From positions 1 through 55,917 of the forward strand of contig CAIWHK010000069.1 of the NCBI GenBank assembly GCA_903912525.1: 55,917 bases of DNA, in the 5' to 3' direction. The stretch is from an uncultured bacterium. Its GTDB lineage: Bacteria; Krumholzibacteriota; Krumholzibacteriia; LZORAL124-64-63. Below are positions 29,386 to 39,691 of this stretch, piece after piece (position 1 is the stretch's first letter; each line of letters opens with the position of its first letter). A program made the translations under genes and the position numbers. The notes beneath the pieces are model-generated. The model was not told where the DNA came from and did not search any database. It worked only from the letters and a program-made list of their open reading frames with translations.

Positions 29386-30711
29386 TCAGCGGCGGCCGCG
29401 GTCCAGGTACTCCTGCAGGTAGCGGTAGTCGGGCGCCAGCGCGCCGCGATGCGCGATAACGGCCTTCTTCAGGTGCGGCGGCAGCAGCAGGCTCTCGAAG
29501 CGCACCGAGAAATCGGCCTGCGCCAACGCCGGCATCATGTCGCTGAGCACGCGGCTGAAGTACTGCGACGACTCGCGCGGCACCTCGCACGGCAGGTTGT
29601 CCACGGCCATGATGACCGGGCCAGGCCCCTCGACGCCCATCAGCAACTCGCCCGTGTCGGGCACCGCCACGTAGCACGGCTCGTCCGGCATCGTCGGCTT
29701 GGTGGTCAGTTCGATCGCGCCCTCGAGGTCGCAACTGATGTCGCCGATCACCTGCAGGCGCGGCTGCTTGCCCTGCGCCCAGGCCGTGCGTGCCCACTTG
29801 CGCGTCATCAGGCGCGGGTACGGCGAGTCCCAGTAGATCGAGTTGACCAGGATGTCCAGGTGCGGCAGGTGGCGCTCGAAGATGCCGCGGTAGTTCTCGG
29901 GGTGCTGGTAGTAGTCCTGCAGCACGAACTGCGCGTCGGCCGAGCGCGGCTCGACCATGTGCTCCTCGCGGAACGTCACGAAGGCCAGCGGGCCCAGGTC
30001 GGCGACACCGGCCTTCGCCGCATCGGCCAGTTCGGTCACCTTAAGCTCGCGCGCGGGCAGGCAGTCCAGCACCTCGCGACAGCCGGCGGCCACGTTGCCG
30101 TAGCCGGCCATGCCGATGACCAGCGGCTTGCCCTCGCCCGCGGCGGCGGCCGCCGACAGCCGGGCGCCGATCTCGCGCAGGTGGGCCTTCAGCTCATCGA
30201 GGTCCCCGTATTCGTGCGCCGGCTTGATGTCCACCAGCGCGGTGTGCCTGCCCTGCAGCGCCAGCCGGCGTCCCGCCGCCGCCAGCGTCTCGGCCATGCC
30301 CGCGTAGCCGGCGTGCAGGCTGAAGAAGATCAGCCGCCGGTTCTGTTCGTTGACGATGCGTTCGTAGTCGATGAGCGTGGCGCCGAGGTCGAGGATCTTC
30401 TGCAACAGGGGCATGTTGTACTTCTGCCCCTTGACCGTGTGCGAGAAGAAGAGGTAGGTCGTCCGCCCGCGGAGCAGTTCCAGCGGGATCTCCTTGACCG
30501 CCACCACGATGCCCGCGGCGGCGAGGTCCTCCTGCACGGCCGCGCCGGCGGCCAGGTACTCGTCATCGCCGAACACGCGGATCTGCGAAGGCTGGACGAC
30601 GAACGCCAGGTCGTGCCGCCGACCCAGTTCGGCGACATCGTCGGGGGTCAACGGAACGCGGCGTTCCCATTTGTTCTTGTCTTCACGTCGGATGCCGATG
30701 GTCACGCCCAC
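29386..30711 (-). CDS. Lysine-ketoglutarate reductase (saccharopine dehydrogenase, lysine-forming; LKR)
   Basis: 441 residues. AlaDh_PNT_N-like N-terminus IGIRREDKNKWERRVPLTP, then YLFFSHTVKGQKYNMPLLQ, DYERIV, FSLHAGYAGM, and an NAD(P)-binding motif VIGMAGYGNVAAGC. Later are YWDSPYPRLMT, DISCDLEGAIE and VDNLPCEVP. These are hallmarks of the LKR half of animal/plant AASS. It condenses lysine with 2-oxoglutarate to saccharopine. The start is GTG at 30711, or GTG two codons later. It heads the three-gene saccharopine operon; the start region is GC-rich and shows no convincing promoter. Confidence 0.9.
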   Translation of the reverse strand: MGVTIGIRREDKNKWERRVPLTPDDVAELGRRHDLAFVVQPSQIRVFGDDEYLAAGAAVQEDLAAAGIVVAVKEIPLELLRGRTTYLFFSHTVKGQKYNMPLLQKILDLGATLIDYERIVNEQNRRLIFFSLHAGYAGMAETLAAAGRRLALQGRHTALVDIKPAHEYGDLDELKAHLREIGARLSAAAAAGEGKPLVIGMAGYGNVAAGCREVLDCLPARELKVTELADAAKAGVADLGPLAFVTFREEHMVEPRSADAQFVLQDYYQHPENYRGIFERHLPHLDILVNSIYWDSPYPRLMTRKWARTAWAQGKQPRLQVIGDISCDLEGAIELTTKPTMPDEPCYVAVPDTGELLMGVEGPGPVIMAVDNLPCEVPRESSQYFSRVLSDMMPALAQADFSVRFESLLLPPHLKKAVIAHRGALAPDYRYLQEYLDRGRR

Positions 30712-30854
30712 GGAGTCACCGCTTCACTGGGATGGAGCCCGGACGAAAGCGCGGCCGGGAGGGCCGCCACCCCGACAACCGGGCTTGGTCCGGGGTCGGG
30801 CGTCGGGCGCGGGCAAAGCTAGAGGTCGCCCCGTGGCCCGTCAAGGCGGCCCGC

Positions 30855-30878
30855 CGCGGGCCCCTGCGGGGGCCCGCG
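30855..30878. repeat. Perfect 10-bp inverted repeat between divergent genes
   Basis: CGCGGGCCCC (30855-30864) and its complement (30869-30878) around a 4-base loop lie in the 299-bp gap between LKR and the DinB-like gene. It may be a hairpin or protein site. Nothing else but the promoter below was found in this gap. Confidence 0.4.
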
Positions 30879-30915
30879 CGACCCGCGATCCCGGCCGGGC
30901 CGGCCAAACTATGGC

Positions 30916-30944
30916 GTGACAAGCCGCCGGACCCGTCCTAGACT
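30916..30944 (+). promoter_or_regulatory. Candidate sigma-70 promoter for the DinB-like gene
   Basis: GTGACA (30916-30921) and TAGACT (30939-30944) are spaced by 17 bp. The implied start is near 30951, with a 60-nt leader before the ATG at 31011. Confidence 0.45.
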
Positions 30945-31010
30945 GCGCGCACCGGCGCCGAGCCCGAGGCGAGGAACGTCGCCGGTCTTCGTTACCGGGA
31001 AGGAGTCGCG

Positions 31011-31484
31011 ATGGCCGCCAATGCCCATGTCGTGCAGCTGAAGCAGTCCCTGCAGTTCTTCAGCCGCACCTGCAGTGTCTTCAAGGAAGATGATTCCAAC
31101 TTCGCCCCCACGCCGGGCCAGTTGTCCGTGGCCCAGCAGGTGGCGCACGTCGCCCAGACAATCGACTGGTTCGTCGCGGGCGCGTTCAATCCCCATGGCT
31201 TCGATATGGACTTCGCGGCGCACCATGTCGCCGTGCGCAACGTCCAGTCCCTGGCCGAGGCCTTCGCCTGGCTGGCCCGTTCGGTCGATGCCGCCGCCGC
31301 CGACCTCGGCGCGCGCAGCGAGGCCGAAATGGCCGCGCCCCTGCCCGCCGGCCCGATCATGGGTGGTTTACCCCGCTGCGCGATCGTCGGCGCGATGTGC
31401 GAGCACACGGCGCACCACCGCGGTTCGCTCGCTGTGTACGCGCGCCTGCTCGACTATGCGCCGCCGATGCCCTACGGCGACTGA
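31011..31484 (+). CDS. DinB family protein
   Basis: 157 residues with DinB four-helix-bundle features: VAQQVAHVAQTIDWFVAG (first metal His) and EHTAHHRGSLAVYARL (HxxxH-type pair) near the C-terminus. The family has a three-His metal site and includes thiol-transferase-like and stress proteins; a specific reaction is not known here. ATG at 31011 has GGAAGGAG upstream. It is monocistronic, divergent from the saccharopine operon, and followed by a strong hairpin. Confidence 0.88.
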   Translation: MAANAHVVQLKQSLQFFSRTCSVFKEDDSNFAPTPGQLSVAQQVAHVAQTIDWFVAGAFNPHGFDMDFAAHHVAVRNVQSLAEAFAWLARSVDAAAADLGARSEAEMAAPLPAGPIMGGLPRCAIVGAMCEHTAHHRGSLAVYARLLDYAPPMPYGD

Positions 31485-31504
31485 CCGGACGCAAGCCTGA
31501 ACGT

Positions 31505-31540
31505 CGAAGGCCCCTGTCCCTTCCGGGACGGGGGCCTTCG
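31505..31540. terminator. Bidirectional terminator hairpin between convergent genes
   Basis: A 16-bp stem (31505-31520 with 31525-31540, one T-G pair) with loop TTCC lies between the DinB stop at 31484 and the PepSY-TM stop at 31562. There is no long T-run on either side, but the position and stability fit termination for both. Confidence 0.7.
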
Positions 31541-31561
31541 CGATTCCGATCAGCACGCCGA

Positions 31562-32125
31562 TCAGCGCGCCAACCTCATCACCACTGCGTAGATGATCGG
31601 CAACACGACGCCGAGACCCATCATCACGCCGCCGCGACCGGCCAGTCCCTTGCGCCCGCGCACCAGCAGCGGGCCCGTCAACGCCAGCACGATCAGCAGG
31701 CCCGCGTACACGTCGGCAACGACGGTCCACGGCCCCTTGCCGTTGTTCAGGTGCATGAAATTCAGGTCGAACAGCACCGGTCTCGGGCGCGCCAGGCGAT
31801 GGACGGCCTGCCCGGTGACGAGGTTGACCTCGTAGCCGCCACTTTCCTGGAAGACCTGCAGCACCTCGGGCGAGGCGCGCCACGTCGTCTTCACCTGATC
31901 GCGACGCAGCCCAAGCCGCTCCAGAACCAGCGGCTCCACCTCCGCGGTCGGCCCGGCGCCGACGGGCTCGATAGCCAGCGGTTCGGCCACGCGTTCGTAG
32001 TTCGCGTCCCAGTGGTGGGCGTGGTTGACCGCGATGCCGCTGACGGCATAGACGATCGTCAGGCCCACCACCAGGAAACCGATCTCCCGGTGCAGGGTCC
32101 AGCAGACCTTGCGCACTCGCTGCAT
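31562..32125 (-). CDS. PepSY-associated transmembrane protein
   Basis: 187 residues. An N-terminal membrane segment (HREIGFLVVGLTIVYAVSGIAVNH) carries the His residues typical of PepSY-TM proteins. A periplasmic PepSY-like domain follows (QVKTTWRASPEVLQVFQESGGYEVNLVTG), then HLNNGKG and a C-terminal membrane pair. Such proteins occur with iron or heme reduction/uptake systems, and the conserved His in the helices may bind heme. It lies 7 bp after a DUF4920 gene, so the two are probably co-translated. Confidence 0.85.
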   Translation of the reverse strand: MQRVRKVCWTLHREIGFLVVGLTIVYAVSGIAVNHAHHWDANYERVAEPLAIEPVGAGPTAEVEPLVLERLGLRRDQVKTTWRASPEVLQVFQESGGYEVNLVTGQAVHRLARPRPVLFDLNFMHLNNGKGPWTVVADVYAGLLIVLALTGPLLVRGRKGLAGRGGVMMGLGVVLPIIYAVVMRLAR

Positions 32126-32132
32126 GCGCCGG

Positions 32133-32627
32133 TCAGTTCTTCGCGGCGACGGCGCCCGTGCCGGTCAACTGGTACGTCGTCATGCACGAGGTGACTTCGT
32201 CCGCGTTGAACTTCTTGCCGCTCTTCTTGGCCTCGGCCTCGCAGACCATCTTCGTGGTCTCCATGTCCAGCTTGTTGGCCGTCCACACGCCTTCGGCGGT
32301 GACCATGTCGCCCAGGATCTCGGGCGGGAAGACGATCTCGCCGTCGGTGACCTTCACGCGCAGGGTCTGGCCCTCGACGTCCGAGGCCAGGTTGATCCAG
32401 CAGCCGCGGTGCTCGCACACCCCGACGGCCTTGCCTTGCACGCGGATGGTCTTGCCGACCCACTTGTCCGGGTTGGCCAGAAGCGCGCTGACGCGAACCG
32501 TGTCGGAGGCGGCAACGCCCTTGCCGTAGGTCTTGAGGCTCTTGCCGGTGAGTGCCGGGCCATCGCCGGCCAGGGCCGCGCCGGCCAGGAGCGTGCTCGC
32601 GAGCACGAGGGAAGCCAGGAAACGCAT
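32133..32627 (-). CDS. Exported DUF4920 protein
   Basis: 164 residues. A signal peptide ends near ALAGD (residues 1-21). The domain matches the DUF4920 pattern: GKTIRVQGKAVGVCEHRGCWINLASD with a CxxxxCW pair, then LRVKVTDGEIVFPPEILGD. The function of the family is unknown; the Cys pair suggests metal or disulfide chemistry. ATG at 32627. It is the first of a two-gene unit with the PepSY-TM protein. Confidence 0.85.
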   Translation of the reverse strand: MRFLASLVLASTLLAGAALAGDGPALTGKSLKTYGKGVAASDTVRVSALLANPDKWVGKTIRVQGKAVGVCEHRGCWINLASDVEGQTLRVKVTDGEIVFPPEILGDMVTAEGVWTANKLDMETTKMVCEAEAKKSGKKFNADEVTSCMTTYQLTGTGAVAAKN

Positions 32628-32749
32628 GTCGGGTACCTCACTACCGTTTCAGGTGCGGTCAAAGGGGTCCGCCCCCGCGGCCCCCGGCGAACAATACCCA
32701 TCGAAGCCCGGGAATCAAGACCGTGCCGGTGTTCGACACGCGGGGAAAG

Positions 32750-33742
32750 CTACCGACCGGCCGGTCGACCTGGCGACAATCCAAGGGCGAACCGGAACCC
32801 CTCAGCCAGCCCCTGCCGCCAGCTGACCCAGTTGTGCCCGGCGGGGCGGGTCACCAACCGGGCGTCAGCCCCCTGGCGGAGAAGGGCATCGGCCAGGCGC
32901 TGGTTACTCGGCAACAGCCATTCGAAGGTCCCACAGTCAAAAAACCACCTGATTTTTTGTTGTGGTCCCGTGACCACCATATCCAGAAACGCCTCGTTGC
33001 CGTGAAATGGGTCACCCGGGGTCATGTCCGGTGAAAAAAGGAACGCCCCCGACTGCGTCACGACCGCCTCGAACCCCCCGGCCGCCTCCCACGCCAGCTG
33101 GGCGCTGAGCAGCCCGCCGAGGCTGGCCCCCCAGGCAATCCTCCGGCCGCTGCAGGCGACCCGCGCCGCCACGAATGGCAGCACCTCTTCCCTCAGGAAC
33201 GCACGGTAGGCGGGATTGAAGAAGTACTCGGGCGTCCGCTCGCGCGGCGGCACAAAGACCAGGTGCGCGGGCTCCACCTCGCCGCGGGCCAGCAGGCGAT
33301 CGAAGACCTGCGGCGCACGCCCCCAGCCGTAGTACGCCTTGCCGTCCTGGAACAGCACCAGCGGCAGCGCGCGGTCGCCACAATCGGCAGGGGTGTAGAC
33401 GATCAGGTGCCGCGATTGCTCCAGCACGCGCGAGGGCAGTTCGAGCCGCAGCACGCGCCCGGCGGGCGCCGCCTGCAGCGCCGCCTCGGCGTCCGCGTCG
33501 AACCGCCAGCCGGGACCGACCACGTTGCAGGCGTAGGTCCACCAGGGATTCAGGCGCGGGTTCGTATTGAGGGGATCCTCGCGGCGTTCGCCGCTCGCGT
33601 CACGCCACGCGTACTCGAAGTAGGCGTCGTCGGGCAGGTCCAATGGCCGCAGGTCGCCGACCGGCAGCGGCGCGCGCTGCCAGTCGGTCAGGTCGCTCAT
33701 CAGGTGGGTCGCCCAGTCGGGCGCGGTCAGTTCGACGCGCAT
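32750..33742 (-). CDS. Esterase of the Fes/enterochelin esterase-like family
   Basis: 330 residues. An N-terminal immunoglobulin-like segment (THLMSDLTDWQRAPLP, as in CBM48/Fes_N) precedes an alpha/beta hydrolase with LVLFQDGKAYYGWGRA, FVPPRERTPEYFFNPAY, the nucleophile elbow GASLGG and a His near HNWVSWR. Relatives hydrolyse siderophore or sugar esters. No siderophore genes are present, so the substrate is open. No signal peptide is seen, so it is probably cytoplasmic. Start ATG at 33742. Confidence 0.83.
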   Translation of the reverse strand: MRVELTAPDWATHLMSDLTDWQRAPLPVGDLRPLDLPDDAYFEYAWRDASGERREDPLNTNPRLNPWWTYACNVVGPGWRFDADAEAALQAAPAGRVLRLELPSRVLEQSRHLIVYTPADCGDRALPLVLFQDGKAYYGWGRAPQVFDRLLARGEVEPAHLVFVPPRERTPEYFFNPAYRAFLREEVLPFVAARVACSGRRIAWGASLGGLLSAQLAWEAAGGFEAVVTQSGAFLFSPDMTPGDPFHGNEAFLDMVVTGPQQKIRWFFDCGTFEWLLPSNQRLADALLRQGADARLVTRPAGHNWVSWRQGLAEGFRFALGLSPGRPAGR

Positions 33743-33801
33743 CGCCCGTTCCCCCGGGCCGTCCGCGCCTGCGCCGCGGGCGGCCGATTCCCGCCTTCGC
33801 C

Positions 33802-35616
<1,815 letters not shown>

Positions 35617-35706
35617 GCTCTGCCTTCGGATCGGGACGGGAATGCCTAAAAACAGGGGGCCGCAAAAGATAGTGTTTGTCCGGTTGGGGGCAAGCCGCTT
35701 TGGCTC

Positions 35707-35735
35707 TTGACGCGCTGGCACCGCCCTTGCATGAT
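35707..35735 (+). promoter_or_regulatory. Candidate sigma-70 promoter for the TrmB-like regulator
   Basis: TTGACG (35707-35712) and CATGAT (35730-35735) are separated by 17 bp. GTAGTCACAC follows at the expected start point; a GTAGTCA element also occurs inside the palindrome at 37011-37032. Confidence 0.55.
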
Positions 35736-35760
35736 CGTGTAGTCACACAACCACAAGATT

Positions 35761-35790
35761 GCTGCCCGCGACCGGACCAGACCGGGCAGC
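35761..35790 (+). promoter_or_regulatory. Inverted repeat in the TrmB leader
   Basis: GCTGCCCG (35761-35768) and CGGGCAGC (35783-35790) are perfect 8-bp complements spaced by 14 bp, ending just before the Shine-Dalgarno GGAGGAG. It could be an RNA hairpin next to the ribosome site or an autoregulatory operator. Confidence 0.5.
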
Positions 35791-35801
35791 CCGGAGGAGC
35801 C

Positions 35802-36914
35802 ATGAACGACGACCTGCACCAGCCCCGCCAGATCGATGTGCTGCGCGAGCTGGGTCTATCCCGCACGGAGGCAGAGGTTTACGTCGCCTGCCTGTCCCTC
35901 GGGCAGGTTGGCGCGCTCAGCAGTTATCGCGTGGCCCAGGAAATGGGCCGTGACCCGGCCAACGTCGGCAAGGTGGTCAACGCACTGGTCCATTGGCAGG
36001 CAGTTCGTGTGGTGCAGGAAAAACCACGCCTGTTCGTCGCAGTGCCCCCCGACGCGTTCGCCTCCCACCTGGTGGAGCGCCTGCGGAAGCACGGCGCCGA
36101 GGCCGTGACCCTGCTCGAGTCGTTCGCCACCCCCGCCGCGGACGGGGTCGCGCAGGCCCTGACCAGCCCTGGGCAGGCTCTCGACCGCGCCCGTGACCTT
36201 CTGGTCGGGTGCCACACCAGTGTTGTCGTCATGGGATCACCAGAGACGCTGCATCAACTGGGCGCCGACCTGGAAGACGTCGCCGGCCGCCCCGGCTGCC
36301 GGGTGCGGGTCCTGAGCCCGGAGGCCCTGGCCTCTGCCGTGGTCGATATTGGCCATCTCCCGGTTACTGGGCATGTTGGGAGCGTGGAAGGCGACCAGTG
36401 GCTGCACCTGGTGGTCGATGACAGCGCCTGGCTGACCGCCGTCCTCGGCCCGGCGGCCATGTCCGGCGGTCCCTGCGGATGGTGGTGTTACAACAGCACC
36501 ATCGGACGCGTCCTGGGCGAGATCCTCGAGACCTGCTGGCGCTCCGCAGTGCCCCTGCTGCCCGCCGCGCCGGCCCCTGTGAGCGAAAATGATGTAGTTA
36601 TTGCACCACAAGAAGAGCCCGTGTCGACCGTCACCCCGGCGCCCGCGACCCGGACCGGCATCCACCCCGCATTTTCAGGGGTCGAACAGGTAAGAACATC
36701 ACCACAAGAGGCCTCGCCGCCGCCTCCGGCGACACCGACACCGCCCGCGCAGGCCGTCGCGGCACCAGAACCCCCCTCGCAGGCGCCGTCGAAACCGACC
36801 CCTCCCCAACAGGAGCTCTGGTCGAGCCCGCTGTCCTCCGAAGAGGCCGACCGGGCCGGCTTCTCATTCCTCTTCCGGCACCCCGGAAAATCGAAAAAGG
36901 GTGGCGATAAGTAG
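35802..36914 (+). CDS. TrmB-like transcriptional regulator with proline-rich tail
   Basis: 370 residues. The N-terminal winged helix IDVLRELGLSRTEAEVYVACLSLGQVGALSSYRVAQEMG matches the TrmB/MarR-like helix-turn-helix. The middle (about 115-255, TSVVVMGSPETL, RVLSPEAL, WWCYNSTIG) resembles the TrmB sugar-binding/PLD-like regulatory domain. The last ~110 residues are Pro/Ala/Thr-rich and probably disordered. TrmB proteins, mostly known from archaea, control sugar uptake. No sugar operon adjoins it, so targets are unknown. ATG at 35802 has GGAGGAG directly upstream. Confidence 0.8.
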   Translation: MNDDLHQPRQIDVLRELGLSRTEAEVYVACLSLGQVGALSSYRVAQEMGRDPANVGKVVNALVHWQAVRVVQEKPRLFVAVPPDAFASHLVERLRKHGAEAVTLLESFATPAADGVAQALTSPGQALDRARDLLVGCHTSVVVMGSPETLHQLGADLEDVAGRPGCRVRVLSPEALASAVVDIGHLPVTGHVGSVEGDQWLHLVVDDSAWLTAVLGPAAMSGGPCGWWCYNSTIGRVLGEILETCWRSAVPLLPAAPAPVSENDVVIAPQEEPVSTVTPAPATRTGIHPAFSGVEQVRTSPQEASPPPPATPTPPAQAVAAPEPPSQAPSKPTPPQQELWSSPLSSEEADRAGFSFLFRHPGKSKKGGDK

Positions 36915-37010
36915 CCGGCCCGCCCTGGGCGCCTTGTTGAACCGCACGGTCGCTGACGCTCCGTGCCGCCATCTTTCCACGCCAGAACAAGTTACGAGCA
37001 CGCCCGATGA

Positions 37011-37032
37011 ATGGTAGTCATGCGACTACCAT
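37011..37032. promoter_or_regulatory. Perfect 9-bp palindrome after the TrmB gene
   Basis: ATGGTAGTC (37011-37019), spacer ATGC, GACTACCAT (37024-37032). It lies in the 158-bp gap between the convergent TrmB and lipid-kinase genes. No T-run follows, and it shares GTAGTCA with the TrmB promoter region, so an operator is as plausible as a terminator. Confidence 0.5.
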
Positions 37033-37072
37033 AATTCCGTGGCCATTCTCGGGAGCCATCGTCGCCGGCAGG

Positions 37073-38107
37073 TCAGGAATCATCTTCGGCAGGGAGCGGT
37101 GAACCGTCGGCCAGGCGTCGGCGCACCCAGCCCCGGCGCGTGCGCACCCAGGGCAGGTGGAATTCCTTCAGGAAGCCGCCGCCGTCGGGGTTCTCGCGGT
37201 ACCGGCTGCCCACCACGAGCTGGACGCCGCCCGGGATGATGCGCGCGGTCAGGGGGGTCTGGCCGAGGTCTTCGCCGTCGATCTGCACCGCCACCGGCGG
37301 ATCGGTGGTGATGACCACGCTTTCGGCCTGGAAATGGTGCATGCGGGGGGTCGGTCGGTAACGCCACGTGAGCATGCGGAACAGCACCAGGAGGAGCTCC
37401 CACAGCGAGCGGCTTGAGATGACGCTGATGTCGAAGCGACCGTCATGCGCGCTGGTATCGGGCGTGACTTTCAGGTTGATGTCACCGATACGGCCGATGT
37501 TCGACAACAGGATCGTGTTGCCTTCGAACTCGAACGTGGCGCCGTGCCCGTCCTCGATGAAGATGCGCGTTTCGTCCAGATTAAAGGCGTTTCTGAGCGC
37601 CGCGCCGAGATACGCGAACGTGCCGAACATGTTCTTCAGGCGTCGCGGCGAGTCGCGGATCACGCGCGCCGGGTAACCGATCGCAGCCATCAGGAAGAAG
37701 TAGCGGTCGAGGTCGGGCAGGTAGCCGACATCGAACGGCAGCACGCGCCCCTCGATGATGTTCGACACCGCCATGCCCGGCAGCCACGGCAACGCGAGCG
37801 CCAGCGACACGACGTTGGCTGTGCCCACAGGCACGATCGCGATCGGCACCTTGCGCGACGAACAGGCCTGCCCCGCGACGGCTTCGCCCACCGTCCCGTC
37901 GCCACCGATGGCGACGATCAGGTCGAAGCCCTCGTCCGCCGCCGTCTCGGACCAACGCCGGGCATCCCCCTGCCCGTTGGTCACGCGAACGGCGCAGGCC
38001 AGTCCCCGGCCCTCCAGCGAGTCGCGCAACTGCTGCCCCAGGCGCAGCCCCCGCGCGTAGCCGGCGACCGGATTGACGATGAGCATGGCGCTTTGGTAAG
38101 TGGACAT
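37073..38107 (-). CDS. Diacylglycerol/long-chain-base kinase-like lipid kinase
   Basis: 344 residues. The DAGK catalytic domain shows MLIVNPVAGYARG near the N-terminus and the ATP-binding loop IVAIGGDGTVGEAV, followed by VPVGTANVV. The C-terminal domain contains NTILLSNIGRIGD and HDGRFDISVISSRS and VAVQIDGEDLG. These enzymes phosphorylate diacylglycerol, sphingoid bases or related lipids. The substrate cannot be read from the sequence. ATG at 38107. It is monocistronic and convergent with the TrmB gene. Confidence 0.9.
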   Translation of the reverse strand: MSTYQSAMLIVNPVAGYARGLRLGQQLRDSLEGRGLACAVRVTNGQGDARRWSETAADEGFDLIVAIGGDGTVGEAVAGQACSSRKVPIAIVPVGTANVVSLALALPWLPGMAVSNIIEGRVLPFDVGYLPDLDRYFFLMAAIGYPARVIRDSPRRLKNMFGTFAYLGAALRNAFNLDETRIFIEDGHGATFEFEGNTILLSNIGRIGDINLKVTPDTSAHDGRFDISVISSRSLWELLLVLFRMLTWRYRPTPRMHHFQAESVVITTDPPVAVQIDGEDLGQTPLTARIIPGGVQLVVGSRYRENPDGGGFLKEFHLPWVRTRRGWVRRRLADGSPLPAEDDS

Positions 38108-38220
38108 CCGTATCCTGTTTTGGCGCGGCCAGGGTGGCAGGGACCACCTGATCTTACCCGCTCAGGATAGGAGGCCGCCCGCAGGGGAGCAAGCCCGGGG
38201 TATGCGGTATCGGGGCGCGG

Positions 38221-39537
38221 TCAGCCGGTCATGTCGCTCAGGACATGGACGCGGTGGGCCAGGCGGGCGCGCTGCAGGTCCATCAGCAGGTCGCGGATCC
38301 GGGCCGAGGCGGCACAGTCCTCGACACTGTCGGCGCAGAATTCCAGGCCGATCTCGCGCTGCCACTCGTTGCGGTCGGCAAGGCTCAGGGACACCCGGCG
38401 GACCACCGCCGTGATGACCAGGGGCTCGGGGTCACCGGGGATTTCGAGGTGGCAACGGGCCAGCTGCCCCTGCTCCAGCATGGGCCCGTCGGCCCCGGCC
38501 GGGATGACCACCCGCCCGCCCTCGAAGCTCAGGTCGCTGAGCAGGCCCTTCAGGACGGGCCCCCGCGTCGGCGTGGTGTCGCCCCAGGGGGAACCTGACC
38601 GCAGGTTGTCCACGCTCTCGACCTCGATGTCCAGGGGGCGCGGCAGGGGCAGGCGGAACGAGCGGCGGCGCTGCGTGACCATGATCGATTCAGGCACCGC
38701 GAACCAGGCGCACGGCAGGCTGCCGCCGCCCGAGAGCGCGAAGCGGTCGTGCTCCAGGAACGCAAGGTCGAAGCCGAATGCGCGGTCCTGCAGCCCGACG
38801 CTCGCGCGCAGGGTGTGCCCGCGCGCGAGAGGCTCCGATTCGCCGTCGTCGAGGTCGACGCACAGGCGGATCGCCCGCTGCCCGCAGCGCGTTCCGTGGT
38901 CCAGAAGCAGGCCGCTGTGCAGGCTCAAGCCGTCGGCTCCGCGCGAGACACCCAGGAAGAGATCCGCCTCGATCTTGCGGACGAGCACCAGGAAATTGTC
39001 GATGGCCATGCCGGAGGTCAATTCCCGCCGCTGCAGCCAATCCGGGGGCAGGTAGCGCGCGATCAACCGGGCCGCCGCGTCGCCGTTGTTGGTCTCCTCC
39101 ATCTCGACCTTGGAGGGGATTTCGGCCAGCATGAACAGGCGGCCGCTTTCGGTCTCGAGGCGGACGCCGAAGGTGCGCTGTCCCCGCGTGTGCAGGGAGA
39201 CGGGGGCCGGCGCCAGGTTCTCGACGATGCCGCGCGGCCGGCGCCCTTCCATCTCCTCCAGCAGGCTGGACAACACCCGGGCGGCCATGACCTCCAGGCC
39301 CGAGCTCCCGTCCGGACTGTCGGCGCCCGAAGCCAGGCGCGTCATGAGCACGGTGTCGCAGCCGAGGTGGACCTTCTGGAGCGTGCCGTTGCGGATGTGC
39401 AGCTCGCCGAGCGCCGGGAAGGTCAGGCTCCCGTTGCCGACCATCGACACGTGGGCCTGCGTCACCGACAGGCCGCATGTGGTCTGGAGGGCGTCGATAC
39501 CGGCGCGGATCAGGCTGTCCAGCGTCTGCAGGAGCAT
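38221..39537 (-). CDS. PilZ-domain c-di-GMP-binding protein (YcgR-like)
   Basis: 438 residues. The PilZ domain is C-terminal, with the arginine motif QRRRSFRLPL (about residue 280) and the second motif LSDLSFEGGRV, which together bind c-di-GMP. A YcgR-N-like segment precedes it. The first ~170 residues, with SGLEVMAARVLSSLLEEMEG and LFMLAEIPSKVEMEE, form an extra domain I could not assign. Such proteins brake flagella or regulate surface functions. ATG at 39537 is the first plausible start; upstream in-frame sequence is poor. It is divergent from the GlgX gene. Confidence 0.83.
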   Translation of the reverse strand: MLLQTLDSLIRAGIDALQTTCGLSVTQAHVSMVGNGSLTFPALGELHIRNGTLQKVHLGCDTVLMTRLASGADSPDGSSGLEVMAARVLSSLLEEMEGRRPRGIVENLAPAPVSLHTRGQRTFGVRLETESGRLFMLAEIPSKVEMEETNNGDAAARLIARYLPPDWLQRRELTSGMAIDNFLVLVRKIEADLFLGVSRGADGLSLHSGLLLDHGTRCGQRAIRLCVDLDDGESEPLARGHTLRASVGLQDRAFGFDLAFLEHDRFALSGGGSLPCAWFAVPESIMVTQRRRSFRLPLPRPLDIEVESVDNLRSGSPWGDTTPTRGPVLKGLLSDLSFEGGRVVIPAGADGPMLEQGQLARCHLEIPGDPEPLVITAVVRRVSLSLADRNEWQREIGLEFCADSVEDCAASARIRDLLMDLQRARLAHRVHVLSDMTG

Positions 39538-39691
39538 GCACGTCACTCTCGACGGGAGTATCCGGGTACGTCGGCCCGACCGGACCTGACGCCCGTTGCA
39601 ATTCCCCTTCCGATGCGTTATCGGTAGCCGGCGCCCCGGATTTAGGGGCGCGTGCGGGCCGCTGCGCCCGCCCCACCCGTCCCAGGAGAGC

